From assembly GCA_029226955.1 (NCBI GenBank), contig JAQXZA010000150.1, forward strand, positions 1 through 46,924: a DNA stretch of 46,924 bases. Reading direction: 5' to 3'. Shown one piece after another: positions 7,881 to 15,653 of this stretch. A program made the position numbers and the translations under genes. The notes below the pieces were generated by a model that made no database searches, was not told where the DNA came from, and was given only the letters and a program-made list of their open reading frames with translations. The first letter of the stretch is position 1, and every line of letters begins with the position of its first letter. This stretch comes from Clostridia bacterium (GTDB lineage: Bacteria > Bacillota > Clostridia > Oscillospirales > Acutalibacteraceae).

Positions 7881-9110
7881 TTAATTCACTCCATACATAC
7901 GATACATTTCTTCAATATCCGATTTGAATTGTTTTTCAATTTCCTTGTTGGAAAAATTCAAAGAAGTAATGCGGCATATAAACGAGCGAATCCACGTCAG
8001 CATTTCGTTAGTATCATATACTTCGGCAAAAAATCGTGCATTGTTATTATCAATACGTTCAACTGTGCCACAGCGTTTTTCTCTTTGCAAGCGATTAAAT
8101 ATATATTGCTCATCATCATCAAAAGTTACAGTAAATTCTACCGTTTCACGCCGTCCTCCTCTGCCCTGTGTGCTGACACCCCACATATACGGCATCATTC
8201 CGTCAAGTTTTGAACGCAACAGGTCATAATCTTCTGCTGTTTTGTACGGCTTTACACTCAGTATATAATCAATGCGGAATGACATTATTCTCCGTGTAGT
8301 TCTGCGATAAGCCATAATATACTGTCTGCCGCTTTGAACACTGCAAAAAACACAAAGCGGCACAATATTGATTTTTTGTATTTTACTGTTTTTTCGATTC
8401 AGCTTTGTAATTTCAATTTCCTGTTTTTTGTGTATTGAATCAAACAGGGAACAAAGTATTTCACTATCAATCGTCTGTGTTATATAGTGGTGTTTGAAAG
8501 CAAACCTGTCGCCTTTGTCATTTTGACGGTCTGAAAGAAAAGAACCTATTACTCCACAAGGTGCAATTTCAGAATAGAAATCCAACACATCAATATTTTT
8601 AAAATTGTATTCCTCTGCCCTTTTGTAATAAAGAGTCTTGCCCTGTTTTTCGCTGTAAATCAAGCCGATTGTTTCATATTCTCTGAGTTTTTTTCTGACG
8701 GTAGAACTGTCAAAAAGTTTTGGCTCTGAAAAATAGGATAAATAATCATTGTCAATTTTTTCAACAACTTCACTCAGCGTCAGTGAAACGGAAGAATCAT
8801 ACAGAATATCAAAAATAATGAAAAACAGCGTTATATCTCCATCAGTAAAACTTGCTGTTTTCCACGCTTTATACAGCGGATTGTGAACTGTGGTGCGTGT
8901 GTCAACGGAAATATATACAGTTTTTCCGTCATTTGTCTGACGGAAGTACATACAGTCATTCAGCCAGCTTTCAAGTCTGCGTTTTTCATCATCGTATGAA
9001 CGGGTACTTTTTCTGTTATACTGTTCACGGCTTTTAAAGCCATAGACATAAAAATCTCTCATATAATCCCGTATTTTATCAAAGTTCTTGATAAGCTCAC
9101 TGTATGCCAT
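7881..9110 (-). CDS. WYL-domain transcriptional regulator (first of a pair)
   Basis: The protein has 409 residues starting at MAYSELIKNF, where an AAGGAC site precedes the ATG; upstream in-frame codons have no such site. Residues about 100-185 (SLTLSEVVEKIDNDY … FDSSTVRKKLREYETIGLIYSEKQGKTLYY) look like a winged helix-turn-helix. The segment about 245-305, ending YIMAYRRTTRRIMSFRIDYILSVKP, matches the WYL core with its conserved Arg-rich strand. A C-terminal extension follows. It is the first regulator upstream of Hen1-Pnkp and is probably the DNA-binding partner of the pair. The acetyltransferase gene ends 20 bp before its start. Confidence 0.85.
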   Translation of the reverse strand: MAYSELIKNFDKIRDYMRDFYVYGFKSREQYNRKSTRSYDDEKRRLESWLNDCMYFRQTNDGKTVYISVDTRTTVHNPLYKAWKTASFTDGDITLFFIIFDILYDSSVSLTLSEVVEKIDNDYLSYFSEPKLFDSSTVRKKLREYETIGLIYSEKQGKTLYYKRAEEYNFKNIDVLDFYSEIAPCGVIGSFLSDRQNDKGDRFAFKHHYITQTIDSEILCSLFDSIHKKQEIEITKLNRKNSKIQKINIVPLCVFCSVQSGRQYIMAYRRTTRRIMSFRIDYILSVKPYKTAEDYDLLRSKLDGMMPYMWGVSTQGRGGRRETVEFTVTFDDDEQYIFNRLQREKRCGTVERIDNNNARFFAEVYDTNEMLTWIRSFICRITSLNFSNKEIEKQFKSDIEEMYRMYGVN

Positions 9111-9130
9111 TTTATTACCGTCCTTTGTTG

Positions 9131-9601
9131 TTACAGGATTTTTTCCATTCCGATTTTTTGTACTTGCAGTCCGCAATTCTCATAAAATTTCATTGCAGAA
9201 TTATTACAAGCCCATACATTGAGTGTAACATTATAACAACCGCTGTTTTTTGCAAAATCAAGAACAAAATCATAAAGACTTTTTCCTATATGCTGTCCAC
9301 GCTTTGTTTCGTCAATGCACAAATCGTCAATATAAAGAGTTTTTATATCCGTAAGAATATTGTCGTTTATGTGTTGCTGAAAAATACAGAACACATATCC
9401 GCACACGTCGTCATTTTCATCAACGGCAACAAATACAGGTCTGTTATCATCAGCAATAATCTCTGAAAGCTCGCTGTCATTATACTTGCGACATTCAGCT
9501 TTAAAAATATCAGGACGACCGTTATGGTGAACCGTAAGAACCTGTAAAAGCAAATCCATTATTTTATCTTTATCCTTTATTTCAGCACGTCTGATTTTCA
9601 T
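9131..9601 (-). CDS. GNAT-family N-acetyltransferase
   Basis: The protein has 156 residues and the whole length fits a single GNAT domain: MKIRRAEIKDKDKIMDLL at the start, VDENDDVCGYVFCIF in the middle, and LYIDDLCIDETKRGQHIGKSLYDFVLDFAK with the acetyl-CoA-binding R-G-x-x-I-G motif. It ends NNSAMKFYENCGLQ. GNAT enzymes transfer an acetyl group from acetyl-CoA to an amine; the substrate cannot be told from sequence. A GGAGGAAAA site precedes the ATG. It begins 21 bp after an LCP gene and ends 20 bp before the WYL regulator, with no promoter visible, so it may be part of a read-through transcript. Confidence 0.9.
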   Translation of the reverse strand: MKIRRAEIKDKDKIMDLLLQVLTVHHNGRPDIFKAECRKYNDSELSEIIADDNRPVFVAVDENDDVCGYVFCIFQQHINDNILTDIKTLYIDDLCIDETKRGQHIGKSLYDFVLDFAKNSGCYNVTLNVWACNNSAMKFYENCGLQVQKIGMEKIL

Positions 9602-9622
9602 TTTATTTTTCCTCCAAAATTT

Positions 9623-10777
9623 TCATTCTTCAAAAACAAACTGATATAACCGTTCTTTTTCATAATCCATATCATCTATTGTAAGAACCTGTGCCTCACC
9701 TACCCACGTATTCGAGAAGTTATCACTGCCCGGAATACTCAGCTCCTCTCTTTCATAACCGAGATAAGAAATAAGTCCCATACCAAGAGATATAACACTT
9801 CCCTTTGACATATCAGTTGTAATAAGCGGTGCAATTTCATATAAAACACGCATAAGTGTCAGCGGATTGCCGGATTTAAGCTGTGTGAAAATCGTATTTA
9901 TTACAATTCTCTGACGGCTTGTGCGGTCAAAGTCCGAACCGGCACTGTCACGGTCACGTGCATACCATAATGCCTGACGTCCGTTAAGATGAACCTTTGC
10001 GACCTCGTCGCCGTTGTCATTTTCATAGAATGTGTAATCATCAATGTTCAGTTCGTGACGTGTTTCTACCTGTTTATTTTTCCAGCACTGCCAGTTGATA
10101 TAGTCAATTTCATCAGCCGTAAGTTCAAGGTCAATACCACCCATTGCGTCAATTATAGCAGTGAAGTTTGAAAAATCAACCATTGCATAATTGTCAATTT
10201 TTATGCCGAAATTATATTCAATCGTTTCAACAGCAAGAGCCGCACCGCCATAAGAATATGCCGCATTAAGCCTGTCCTCGTCATAACCCGGAATTGTAAG
10301 ATAAAGGTCACGCAAAAATGATGTCTGTTTGATTTTATGGTGCTTTTTATCTATTGAAAGCAGTATCATTGAGTCTGAACGTCCGTTTTCGTTTTCAGCG
10401 TGATTATCCGCACCGAAAAGCATAATATTCTGAACATCAGGCGAACTTCTGAGTTCGCCCGTTACAGCCTCAACAGATGCTGTGTCAGGACTTTTATCCG
10501 AATAGTTTATGCGGAATATAATAAGTGTGACATAACCTGTCAGTAAGAGTATCAGCACAAGAACAATAATCAAAATAGTTGTCAAGACTTTTTTAGCTTT
10601 TGAACGTTTCTTTTTTGGTTTCTGAGTACGGGTTCTGTTCGTTCTTTTGCCGGAATCAGAATAAATATCTTCATACTGACTGTCATTTTTTGAATTGTAT
10701 CTGTCTGTGCTGTCATCATAGTAATTATCGTTATAGTTATTGTTTTTGAAATTTTTGTTATAATTATTTTCAGACAT
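9623..10777 (-). CDS. LytR-CpsA-Psr (LCP) family wall-polymer ligase
   Basis: The protein has 384 residues from the ATG at 10777, which has a GAGGTGG site. An upstream in-frame ATG lies inside an intergenic palindrome and is unlikely. The N-terminal cytoplasmic part is Asn/Asp/Tyr-rich, then a Lys/Arg-rich stretch precedes one membrane helix (VLTTILIIVLVLILLLTGYV). The extracellular LCP domain follows with NIMLFGADNHAENENGRSDSMILLSID, FLRDLYLTIPGY, RLNAAYSYGG and RQALWYARDRDSAGSDFDRTSRQR. LCP enzymes attach teichoic-acid-like or capsule polymers to peptidoglycan at the cell surface. A second LCP gene lies directly upstream, so this is a tandem pair. Confidence 0.93.
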   Translation of the reverse strand: MSENNYNKNFKNNNYNDNYYDDSTDRYNSKNDSQYEDIYSDSGKRTNRTRTQKPKKKRSKAKKVLTTILIIVLVLILLLTGYVTLIIFRINYSDKSPDTASVEAVTGELRSSPDVQNIMLFGADNHAENENGRSDSMILLSIDKKHHKIKQTSFLRDLYLTIPGYDEDRLNAAYSYGGAALAVETIEYNFGIKIDNYAMVDFSNFTAIIDAMGGIDLELTADEIDYINWQCWKNKQVETRHELNIDDYTFYENDNGDEVAKVHLNGRQALWYARDRDSAGSDFDRTSRQRIVINTIFTQLKSGNPLTLMRVLYEIAPLITTDMSKGSVISLGMGLISYLGYEREELSIPGSDNFSNTWVGEAQVLTIDDMDYEKERLYQFVFEE

Positions 10778-10804
10778 ATAAACCACCTCATATAACCGTA
10801 TAGC

Positions 10805-10839
10805 ATTAGTGACAGGTGTTTTATGCACCTGTCACTAAT
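10805..10839. repeat. 14-bp perfect inverted repeat between the two LCP genes
   Basis: ATTAGTGACAGGTG and its exact reverse complement flank a 7-base loop. It lies between the stop of the upstream LCP gene (10863) and the ribosome site of the downstream one, within about 30 bases of the latter's start. There is no good T-run on either side, so it is more like an intercistronic stem-loop (mRNA processing or stability) or an operator than a classical terminator. Confidence 0.8.
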
Positions 10840-10862
10840 AAATTTAAGGTTTGATTTTCATT

Positions 10863-12221
10863 TTATCCTGCATAAGAAATTTCGCTGTTCTCAGCCGTTT
10901 CCTCAGAAATTGAACTTTCGGATTCGGGTTTTTTCGGCTGATTTTCAAAAACAAAATCCGCTACCTGTGTTCTGAAATTATCCCAGTCATTTATCACAAT
11001 ACAGTTGACAAGATAACCGTCAATATAAATCGGATTATCTGCGTCGGAAAAATAGAAATCGGTTCCAAGACCTGAAAGTTCAGGTGCTGACTTTGATTCT
11101 ATTTCATAATTAAGATACTTTGTTATATTTGTCGCAAGTGAGGTTATTTCAGATGTTTTAAGGTTTGTTGTAATCATAGGACCTATTTCATATATTATCG
11201 AAAGTATCTTTGTAATATCGGCTGACTTCATTTTGTTGATTATAACACCTAAAACATTTCTCTGACGCTGTGTTCTTGTGTAGTCGTCACCGCTGCATAT
11301 ACCGTCCTCGCCCCTGTTTCTTGAATGCCACAATGCCTGACGACCGTTGAGATGTACTTTTGCAACCTGTTCGCCGTCGCTGTTTTCGTGGAAAGTATAT
11401 TCGCTGAGTTTGAGCTGTTTTTCGGATTCACCGACATTATACAGCCAATAGTTTCTGAGATTTTCACGGACATATTCTTTTTGTTCGGGGTCAGCGGTAT
11501 TTTTGTATTCAGCCTGATTGTTAATCCAGTACTGCCAGTTTATATATTCTATTTCATCAGCAGTAAGTTCAACATCGATTCCGCCGAGAGTATCAATTAT
11601 ATTCTTAAAGCTGCTGAAATCAACAACGGCATATCTGTCAATCTGAATACCGTAGTTTGCCTGTATGGCATTTACCGAAAGACTTGCACCGCCGATTGAA
11701 TAGGCAGCGTTAAGTTTGTTGTTCTGGTAGCCGGGTATTTCAACGTAGGTATCACGCATAAAAGAAAGGAGTTTTAGCTTTTTGTGTCGTGTATCAATCG
11801 AAAGAAGAATCATTGTATCGGAATTTCCGCCGTTGCTGTCAGCCCTTGTATCTTCACCAAAAAGCATAATGTTCAGTATCATAGGGTCATTCATAAGTGT
11901 ACCGTCATAAGTATTTACCTTTGGCAGTGACGAATTTGGAACGGCACCGCTTGGAACACTGTTTTGTGATGACGTATTGGTTGACGATTCAAGCGTTTTA
12001 TAATTTATGCGATTAAAATAAGAATAAACAACTATACAACCCGAACCCACCACAATAAAAATTATTCCCAGAACAACCGCAACTATGTTAAATGCTATTC
12101 GCTTTGCGGAAAGTTTAACTTTTGTTTTTTTTGCAACACGCTTTGGATTATTCTGTAATTTAATGTTTTCGGTTTCCTTTTTATGTTCTGTATTTTTCTG
12201 TTCTCTGTTGTCATCCGGCAT
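10863..12221 (-). CDS. LytR-CpsA-Psr (LCP) family wall-polymer ligase
   Basis: The protein has 452 residues and an AAGGAGAT site before the ATG. A hydrophilic basic N-terminus is followed by one membrane helix near residues 43-70 (IAFNIVAVVLGIIFIVVGSG). The extracellular LCP domain contains NIMLFGEDTRADSNGGNSDTM, FMRDTYVEIPGYQ, KLNAAYSIGG, GGIDVELTADEIEYIN and RQALWHSRNRGEDGICSGDDYTRTQRQR. It differs from the downstream copy by an insertion of about 35 residues in the middle of the domain and by a Ser/Glu-rich tail. It acts at the membrane surface attaching glycopolymers to the wall. A sigma-A-like promoter lies about 57 bp upstream of the start. Confidence 0.93.
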   Translation of the reverse strand: MPDDNREQKNTEHKKETENIKLQNNPKRVAKKTKVKLSAKRIAFNIVAVVLGIIFIVVGSGCIVVYSYFNRINYKTLESSTNTSSQNSVPSGAVPNSSLPKVNTYDGTLMNDPMILNIMLFGEDTRADSNGGNSDTMILLSIDTRHKKLKLLSFMRDTYVEIPGYQNNKLNAAYSIGGASLSVNAIQANYGIQIDRYAVVDFSSFKNIIDTLGGIDVELTADEIEYINWQYWINNQAEYKNTADPEQKEYVRENLRNYWLYNVGESEKQLKLSEYTFHENSDGEQVAKVHLNGRQALWHSRNRGEDGICSGDDYTRTQRQRNVLGVIINKMKSADITKILSIIYEIGPMITTNLKTSEITSLATNITKYLNYEIESKSAPELSGLGTDFYFSDADNPIYIDGYLVNCIVINDWDNFRTQVADFVFENQPKKPESESSISEETAENSEISYAG

Positions 12222-12277
12222 ATTAAAAATCTCCTTCGCTTTAAAATGGCAGTAAAAAAGAACACATTTTTTAGAAC

Positions 12278-12306
12278 ATTATATATTATAAATCCGTTTT
12301 AAGCAA
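12278..12306 (-). promoter_or_regulatory. Sigma-A-like promoter for the LCP pair
   Basis: On the minus strand the site reads TTGCTT, a 17-base spacer, then TATAAT. The -10 box ends 57 bases before the LCP start at 12221. The 169-base gap from 12222 to 12390 is otherwise AT-rich, with an 11-base direct repeat (GTAAAATATTA) near 12352 and 12367. Confidence 0.65.
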
Positions 12307-12390
12307 ATAAAATTAAAAAATATATCATATTAAATAGTTTTTACGAACAGTAAAATATTATATTGTGTAAAATATTACAGATTTTTCGCC

Positions 12391-12984
12391 TTAAAGTGCT
12401 ATATTCTGTTCATCAAGAGAAAGACTGTATGACGGCAAAAAATCAGAAATAAATATCTGAACTTCTTTCATATTGCTGTTTTCAAGCCATTTCATAATTT
12501 CCTCTTTTGCCTTGTGAAATTCATTGTTTCCCATTTGTTCTTCTTCGATACATTTTATAAGTGCAGACAGTTTATCGGCAGCCTTGACGATTTTTTGTAT
12601 TTCAACATCATTTTCTGACGGAATAATGAGTTTACGGTATTCATCACGCATATAGTCAGGCAGTGTTGACAAAAGCTGATTTGCCGCCTCGTTTTCAATA
12701 TCGGCATAAGCATTTCTTAAAGTTTTGCTTGAATATTTTATCGGTGTTGGTAAATCTCCTGTGATAATTTCCGTACAGTCGTGAAAAAGTGCAACAGCGG
12801 CGGCGTGTTCAGCGTCAATATTACCGCCAAGTTTTTTATTTCTTATTGTTGCAAGAGCGTGTGCAAGCATTGCAACAGTAAGGCTGTGTTCGCTTATATT
12901 TTCGGTTCTTGTATTATTCATAAGCGACCAGCGGTTAATATACTTCATTCTTGACATAATCGCAAAAAAATGATTTTCACTCAT
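12391..12984 (-). CDS. yfbR: YfbR-like HD-domain 5'-deoxynucleotidase
   Basis: The protein has 197 residues starting at MSENHFFAIMSRMKYINRW. An in-frame GTG 15 codons upstream overlaps the Fic gene's stop, but this ATG has an AGAGG site. The HD metal-binding set is visible in ENISEHSLTVAMLAHAL and ALFHDCTEIITGDLPTPIKY, the latter a signature of YfbR. A later Asp lies in KAADKLSALIKCIEE. YfbR dephosphorylates deoxyribonucleoside 5'-monophosphates in the cytoplasm, trimming the dNMP pool. It lies 41 bp after the fic gene, so the two are probably co-transcribed from a promoter upstream of fic. Confidence 0.9.
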   Translation of the reverse strand: MSENHFFAIMSRMKYINRWSLMNNTRTENISEHSLTVAMLAHALATIRNKKLGGNIDAEHAAAVALFHDCTEIITGDLPTPIKYSSKTLRNAYADIENEAANQLLSTLPDYMRDEYRKLIIPSENDVEIQKIVKAADKLSALIKCIEEEQMGNNEFHKAKEEIMKWLENSNMKEVQIFISDFLPSYSLSLDEQNIAL

Positions 12985-13025
12985 AATAAATGTACCTCTT
13001 TTTATATTCTTAATTTCGGTTTTTA

Positions 13026-13628
13026 TCACAATTCTTCCGCCTTAAAGGTCGTATATCCCTCATAATAGTAGCTGTGGTCAATGCCTTTCATATAGATTTC
13101 ACGGCTGTTAATTTCATCAGTCAGTGCGTTTTTTAACAAATATTTTATTTCAATATCTTTAATAGGACTTCTCTCCATTGCAAGCAGATAATCCTCTTTA
13201 TCAACCTTACTCCAATCAACAACCATTCCTATTTCGGTTTTAAGTATATGGTCAAGCCATATTCGTGTACTGCGACCGTTTCCCTCTCTGAAAGGGTGAG
13301 CAACATTCATTTCAACATATTTTTCAATTATTTCATCAAAATCCGACTGCGGCATTTTTTCTATATTTTCAAGAGCCGCCTCCAAATACATAACAGGTGC
13401 AAAGCGAAAATTGCCATTTGCAAGATTTACGGTTCGTATTTTTCCTGCAAATTCATAAATATCCTCAAACAGATATTTGTGTATAAATTTAAGTGTCGAA
13501 AATTTACCCGCCTCAAAATTATCCAAAAGATTTTTTTCAAATAATTCTTTTGCCTTTTTCTTGCTTATGCGTTCTTCCTCACGGGCAAGTTCGGCGGAAT
13601 TGTCTGTTCCGAGTTTATTTTCAAGCAT
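13026..13628 (-). CDS. fic: Class III Fic-domain AMPylase
   Basis: The protein has 200 residues. The catalytic Fic motif HPFREGNGRSTR is at 111-122, preceded by the flap region (TVNLANGNFRFAPVMYL). The C-terminus carries SYYYEG at 186-191, which matches the (S/T)xxxE(G/N) inhibitory motif. A C-terminal position defines the small self-inhibited class III Fic proteins, known from Neisseria. Such enzymes transfer AMP from ATP to protein hydroxyls and are held inactive by the inhibitory Glu. No separate antitoxin gene is visible, consistent with in-cis inhibition. The target is not predictable. A GAGGTG site precedes the ATG, with a promoter about 45 bp upstream. Confidence 0.93.
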   Translation of the reverse strand: MLENKLGTDNSAELAREEERISKKKAKELFEKNLLDNFEAGKFSTLKFIHKYLFEDIYEFAGKIRTVNLANGNFRFAPVMYLEAALENIEKMPQSDFDEIIEKYVEMNVAHPFREGNGRSTRIWLDHILKTEIGMVVDWSKVDKEDYLLAMERSPIKDIEIKYLLKNALTDEINSREIYMKGIDHSYYYEGYTTFKAEEL

Positions 13629-13671
13629 AAAAACACCTCACATCATATTAACTCTGTAAAAAACCTATTAT

Positions 13672-13700
13672 ATCATATCACAAAAAGCCGATTTTTTCAA
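13672..13700 (-). promoter_or_regulatory. Sigma-A-like promoter for fic-yfbR
   Basis: On the minus strand the site reads TTGAAA, a 17-base spacer, then TATGAT. A TATAAT five bases further downstream is an alternative -10. It lies about 44 bases before the fic start. Confidence 0.6.
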
Positions 13701-13730
13701 TAATTCTGATTTATCAAAGTACAGAAAACA

Positions 13731-13763
13731 CAGTCGTACCAAAAAACAATACGGTTACGACTG
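13731..13763 (-). terminator. Intrinsic terminator after the receiver-kinase gene
   Basis: An eight-base-pair stem CAGTCGTA/TACGACTG, extended by CC/GG across a one-base bulge, is followed on the minus strand by TGTGTTTTCT. It lies 18 bp after the stop of the receiver-histidine kinase and upstream of the fic promoter. Confidence 0.7.
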
Positions 13764-13780
13764 CGTTGATTTTAGAAATA

Positions 13781-14872
13781 TCAGAGATTATCAGGTATAG
13801 GCAAAGTAAATGTCACTGTTGTTCCTTTATCAAGAACAGAATATATTGACACATCACCACCATAGCGTCTTATTATTTTTCTGACAACGGATAATCCTAT
13901 GCCGTTTCCCTCGAATTGTACGGCGGTATCGGGAATACGCTGAAAAACATCAAAAACATCTTTTGCATATTTCATATCAAAACCTATTCCGTTATCACTT
14001 ACTGAAATTTCATACTCGTACTTGTTTTTATGCGATTTTACAGTAATTTCGGTTTTTTCCCTTGTTCGTGTAAATTTGACAGCATTACCGATAATATTCT
14101 GCAATACGGTTTTGAACAGGTTTACATCTCCCGATACAACGGGCAAGTCATCTTTTTCAAATACAATAGTTCTGTCTTTTTCTATGAATTTAAAATCTTC
14201 AAAAAGTTCCTCTGTTATTGCATTAAGGTCAACGGCGGATTTTTCCGAGCTTTCCTGTGTTGCTTTTGAAAATTTCAAAAGACTGTTTGCCATTTCCACA
14301 ACCTTGTCGGATTTTTCAGTTATCATTGTACAAATTTTTTCCACTTCATCAACAGAACCGTTTTTGATTTGTACTTTCATAATATCAATAAGCTGTGCTA
14401 TGACATAAAGCGGTGAACGTATATCGTGTGCAACCATATAGCAGAATTTATCCAGTTCCTCGTATGATTTTTTAAGTTTCTGATTTTGTCTTGAAAGTTT
14501 TATTCTTATTTTCACCCTCTGCAAAAGTTCATCTTTTATAAACGGTTTGACAACATAATCGTTTCCGCCCGCCTCAAAACTTTTGCGTATATTTTCCGAA
14601 TCATTGTAAGCCGTTGCAAAAATAACAGGTATTTCTGCCGTTTTCGGGTCGGATTTGATTTTTTTGCAAAACTCAAAACCGTTCATATCCGGCATAACAA
14701 TATCAAGAACTATAAGACTTGGCATTTCTCTTTTTATTACTTCAAATGCCTCACTGCATTTTGTTGCGGCAAGCACAGAACAATTTTCTGATTTAAGTAT
14801 TGAACTTGCAATAACAATCTGTTTTGGGTCATCATCAATTATCAATACGGACGGGATAAATTTCTCCGACAT
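13781..14872 (-). CDS. Soluble receiver-histidine kinase hybrid
   Basis: The protein has 363 residues and no membrane segment. An N-terminal receiver domain has the acidic pocket IIDDD near residue 11, phospho-acceptor D57 in IVLDIVMPDMNG, and K109 in VVKPF. A short coiled linker is followed by a HisKA domain with H149 in YMVAHDIRSPLY and an HATPase_c domain (N-box NIIGNAVKFT, DNGIGFD, NGIGLSVVRKIIRRYGG). A receiver at the N-terminus of a kinase suggests that an upstream kinase controls it. It follows urtE by 88 bp with a long hairpin between, and may integrate the urea or nitrogen signal; this is inferred from position. A GAGAGGAG site precedes the ATG. Confidence 0.93.
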   Translation of the reverse strand: MSEKFIPSVLIIDDDPKQIVIASSILKSENCSVLAATKCSEAFEVIKREMPSLIVLDIVMPDMNGFEFCKKIKSDPKTAEIPVIFATAYNDSENIRKSFEAGGNDYVVKPFIKDELLQRVKIRIKLSRQNQKLKKSYEELDKFCYMVAHDIRSPLYVIAQLIDIMKVQIKNGSVDEVEKICTMITEKSDKVVEMANSLLKFSKATQESSEKSAVDLNAITEELFEDFKFIEKDRTIVFEKDDLPVVSGDVNLFKTVLQNIIGNAVKFTRTREKTEITVKSHKNKYEYEISVSDNGIGFDMKYAKDVFDVFQRIPDTAVQFEGNGIGLSVVRKIIRRYGGDVSIYSVLDKGTTVTFTLPIPDNL

Positions 14873-14912
14873 AAAATTTCTCCTCTCAAAAATTCATATA
14901 ATTATTATCGGC

Positions 14913-14952
14913 AAAGGGATATACGGAACAGTTACATTCCGTATATCCCTTT
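14913..14952 (-). terminator. 16-bp perfect hairpin after urtE
   Basis: AAAGGGATATACGGAA is repeated inverted around an 8-base loop, beginning 8 bases after the urtE stop. The 3' arm ends CCCTTT with only a weak T-tract. It also lies 40 bases before the receiver-kinase start, so it either terminates the urt operon or limits read-through into the kinase gene. Confidence 0.7.
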
Positions 14953-14960
14953 AATATTCG

Positions 14961-15653
14961 TTATTCTGTCATTTTTTTCTGTACTTCTTCGGCGGGGAGT
15001 TCGCTTGTTTTTCCTTGCATAACTATCTCGCCTTTTTCCATAACATAAATATAATCGGAAATATTAAGTACAAATTCAAGGTACTGTTCTACTATAAGAA
15101 CGGTAATTCCCAGTTCATTATTTATTTTTTTGATTGCAACACCTATATCCTGAATGATTGACGGCTGAATACCCTCTGTTGGTTCATCAAGAATAAGAAG
15201 TTTGGGCTTTGCAACCAATGCCCTCGCTATTGCAAGCTGCTGTTGCTGACCGCCCGACAAGTCGCCGCCTTTCCGCTTTGCAAACTTAGGAAGAATCGGA
15301 AACAAATCATAGATAAAATCAGGAATTTGTCCCTTGTTGCCTATTGGTTGTAAACCGAGCTGTAAATTTTCCTGAACAGTCATCTGCTGAAAAATTTCCC
15401 TTCCCTGTGGAACATAGCCTATTCCCAGCTTTACTCTGTCAAAGGTCGGCATTTTTATCATTTCGGTATCCTGTAATTTTACACTTCCGCTTGGTGTTTT
15501 TACAAGTCCCATAATGCTTTTAAGTGTTGTGCTTTTTCCTACACCGTTTCTGCCGATAAGACAACAAATTTTGTTATCCTCAACTTCCATACTGAGATCT
15601 GTTATTATTTTGCTTTCGCCGTAAAACGAATTAAGCTTATCCACTTTAAGCAT
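14961..15653 (-). CDS. urtE: Urea ABC transporter ATP-binding protein UrtE
   Basis: The protein has 230 residues starting at MLKVDKLNSFYG. The ATG lies inside the end of urtD (8-bp overlap), so translation is coupled; longer in-frame extensions run through urtD and are not real. Walker A is GRNGVGKST, the signature is LSGGQQQQLAIAR and Walker B is LLILDEPTEG, followed by IVEQYLEFVLNISDYIYVMEKG. This is the LivF/UrtE class of branched-chain/urea transporter ATPases, which work at the inner face of the membrane with UrtB, UrtC and UrtD. It is the last gene of the urt operon. Confidence 0.93.
   Translation of the reverse strand: MLKVDKLNSFYGESKIITDLSMEVEDNKICCLIGRNGVGKSTTLKSIMGLVKTPSGSVKLQDTEMIKMPTFDRVKLGIGYVPQGREIFQQMTVQENLQLGLQPIGNKGQIPDFIYDLFPILPKFAKRKGGDLSGGQQQQLAIARALVAKPKLLILDEPTEGIQPSIIQDIGVAIKKINNELGITVLIVEQYLEFVLNISDYIYVMEKGEIVMQGKTSELPAEEVQKKMTE

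Noticed and set aside
9111-9176. Longer N-terminus for the first WYL regulator
   Set aside because: The extension has no ribosome site and low-complexity content, while the ATG at 9110 has AAGGAC at good spacing.
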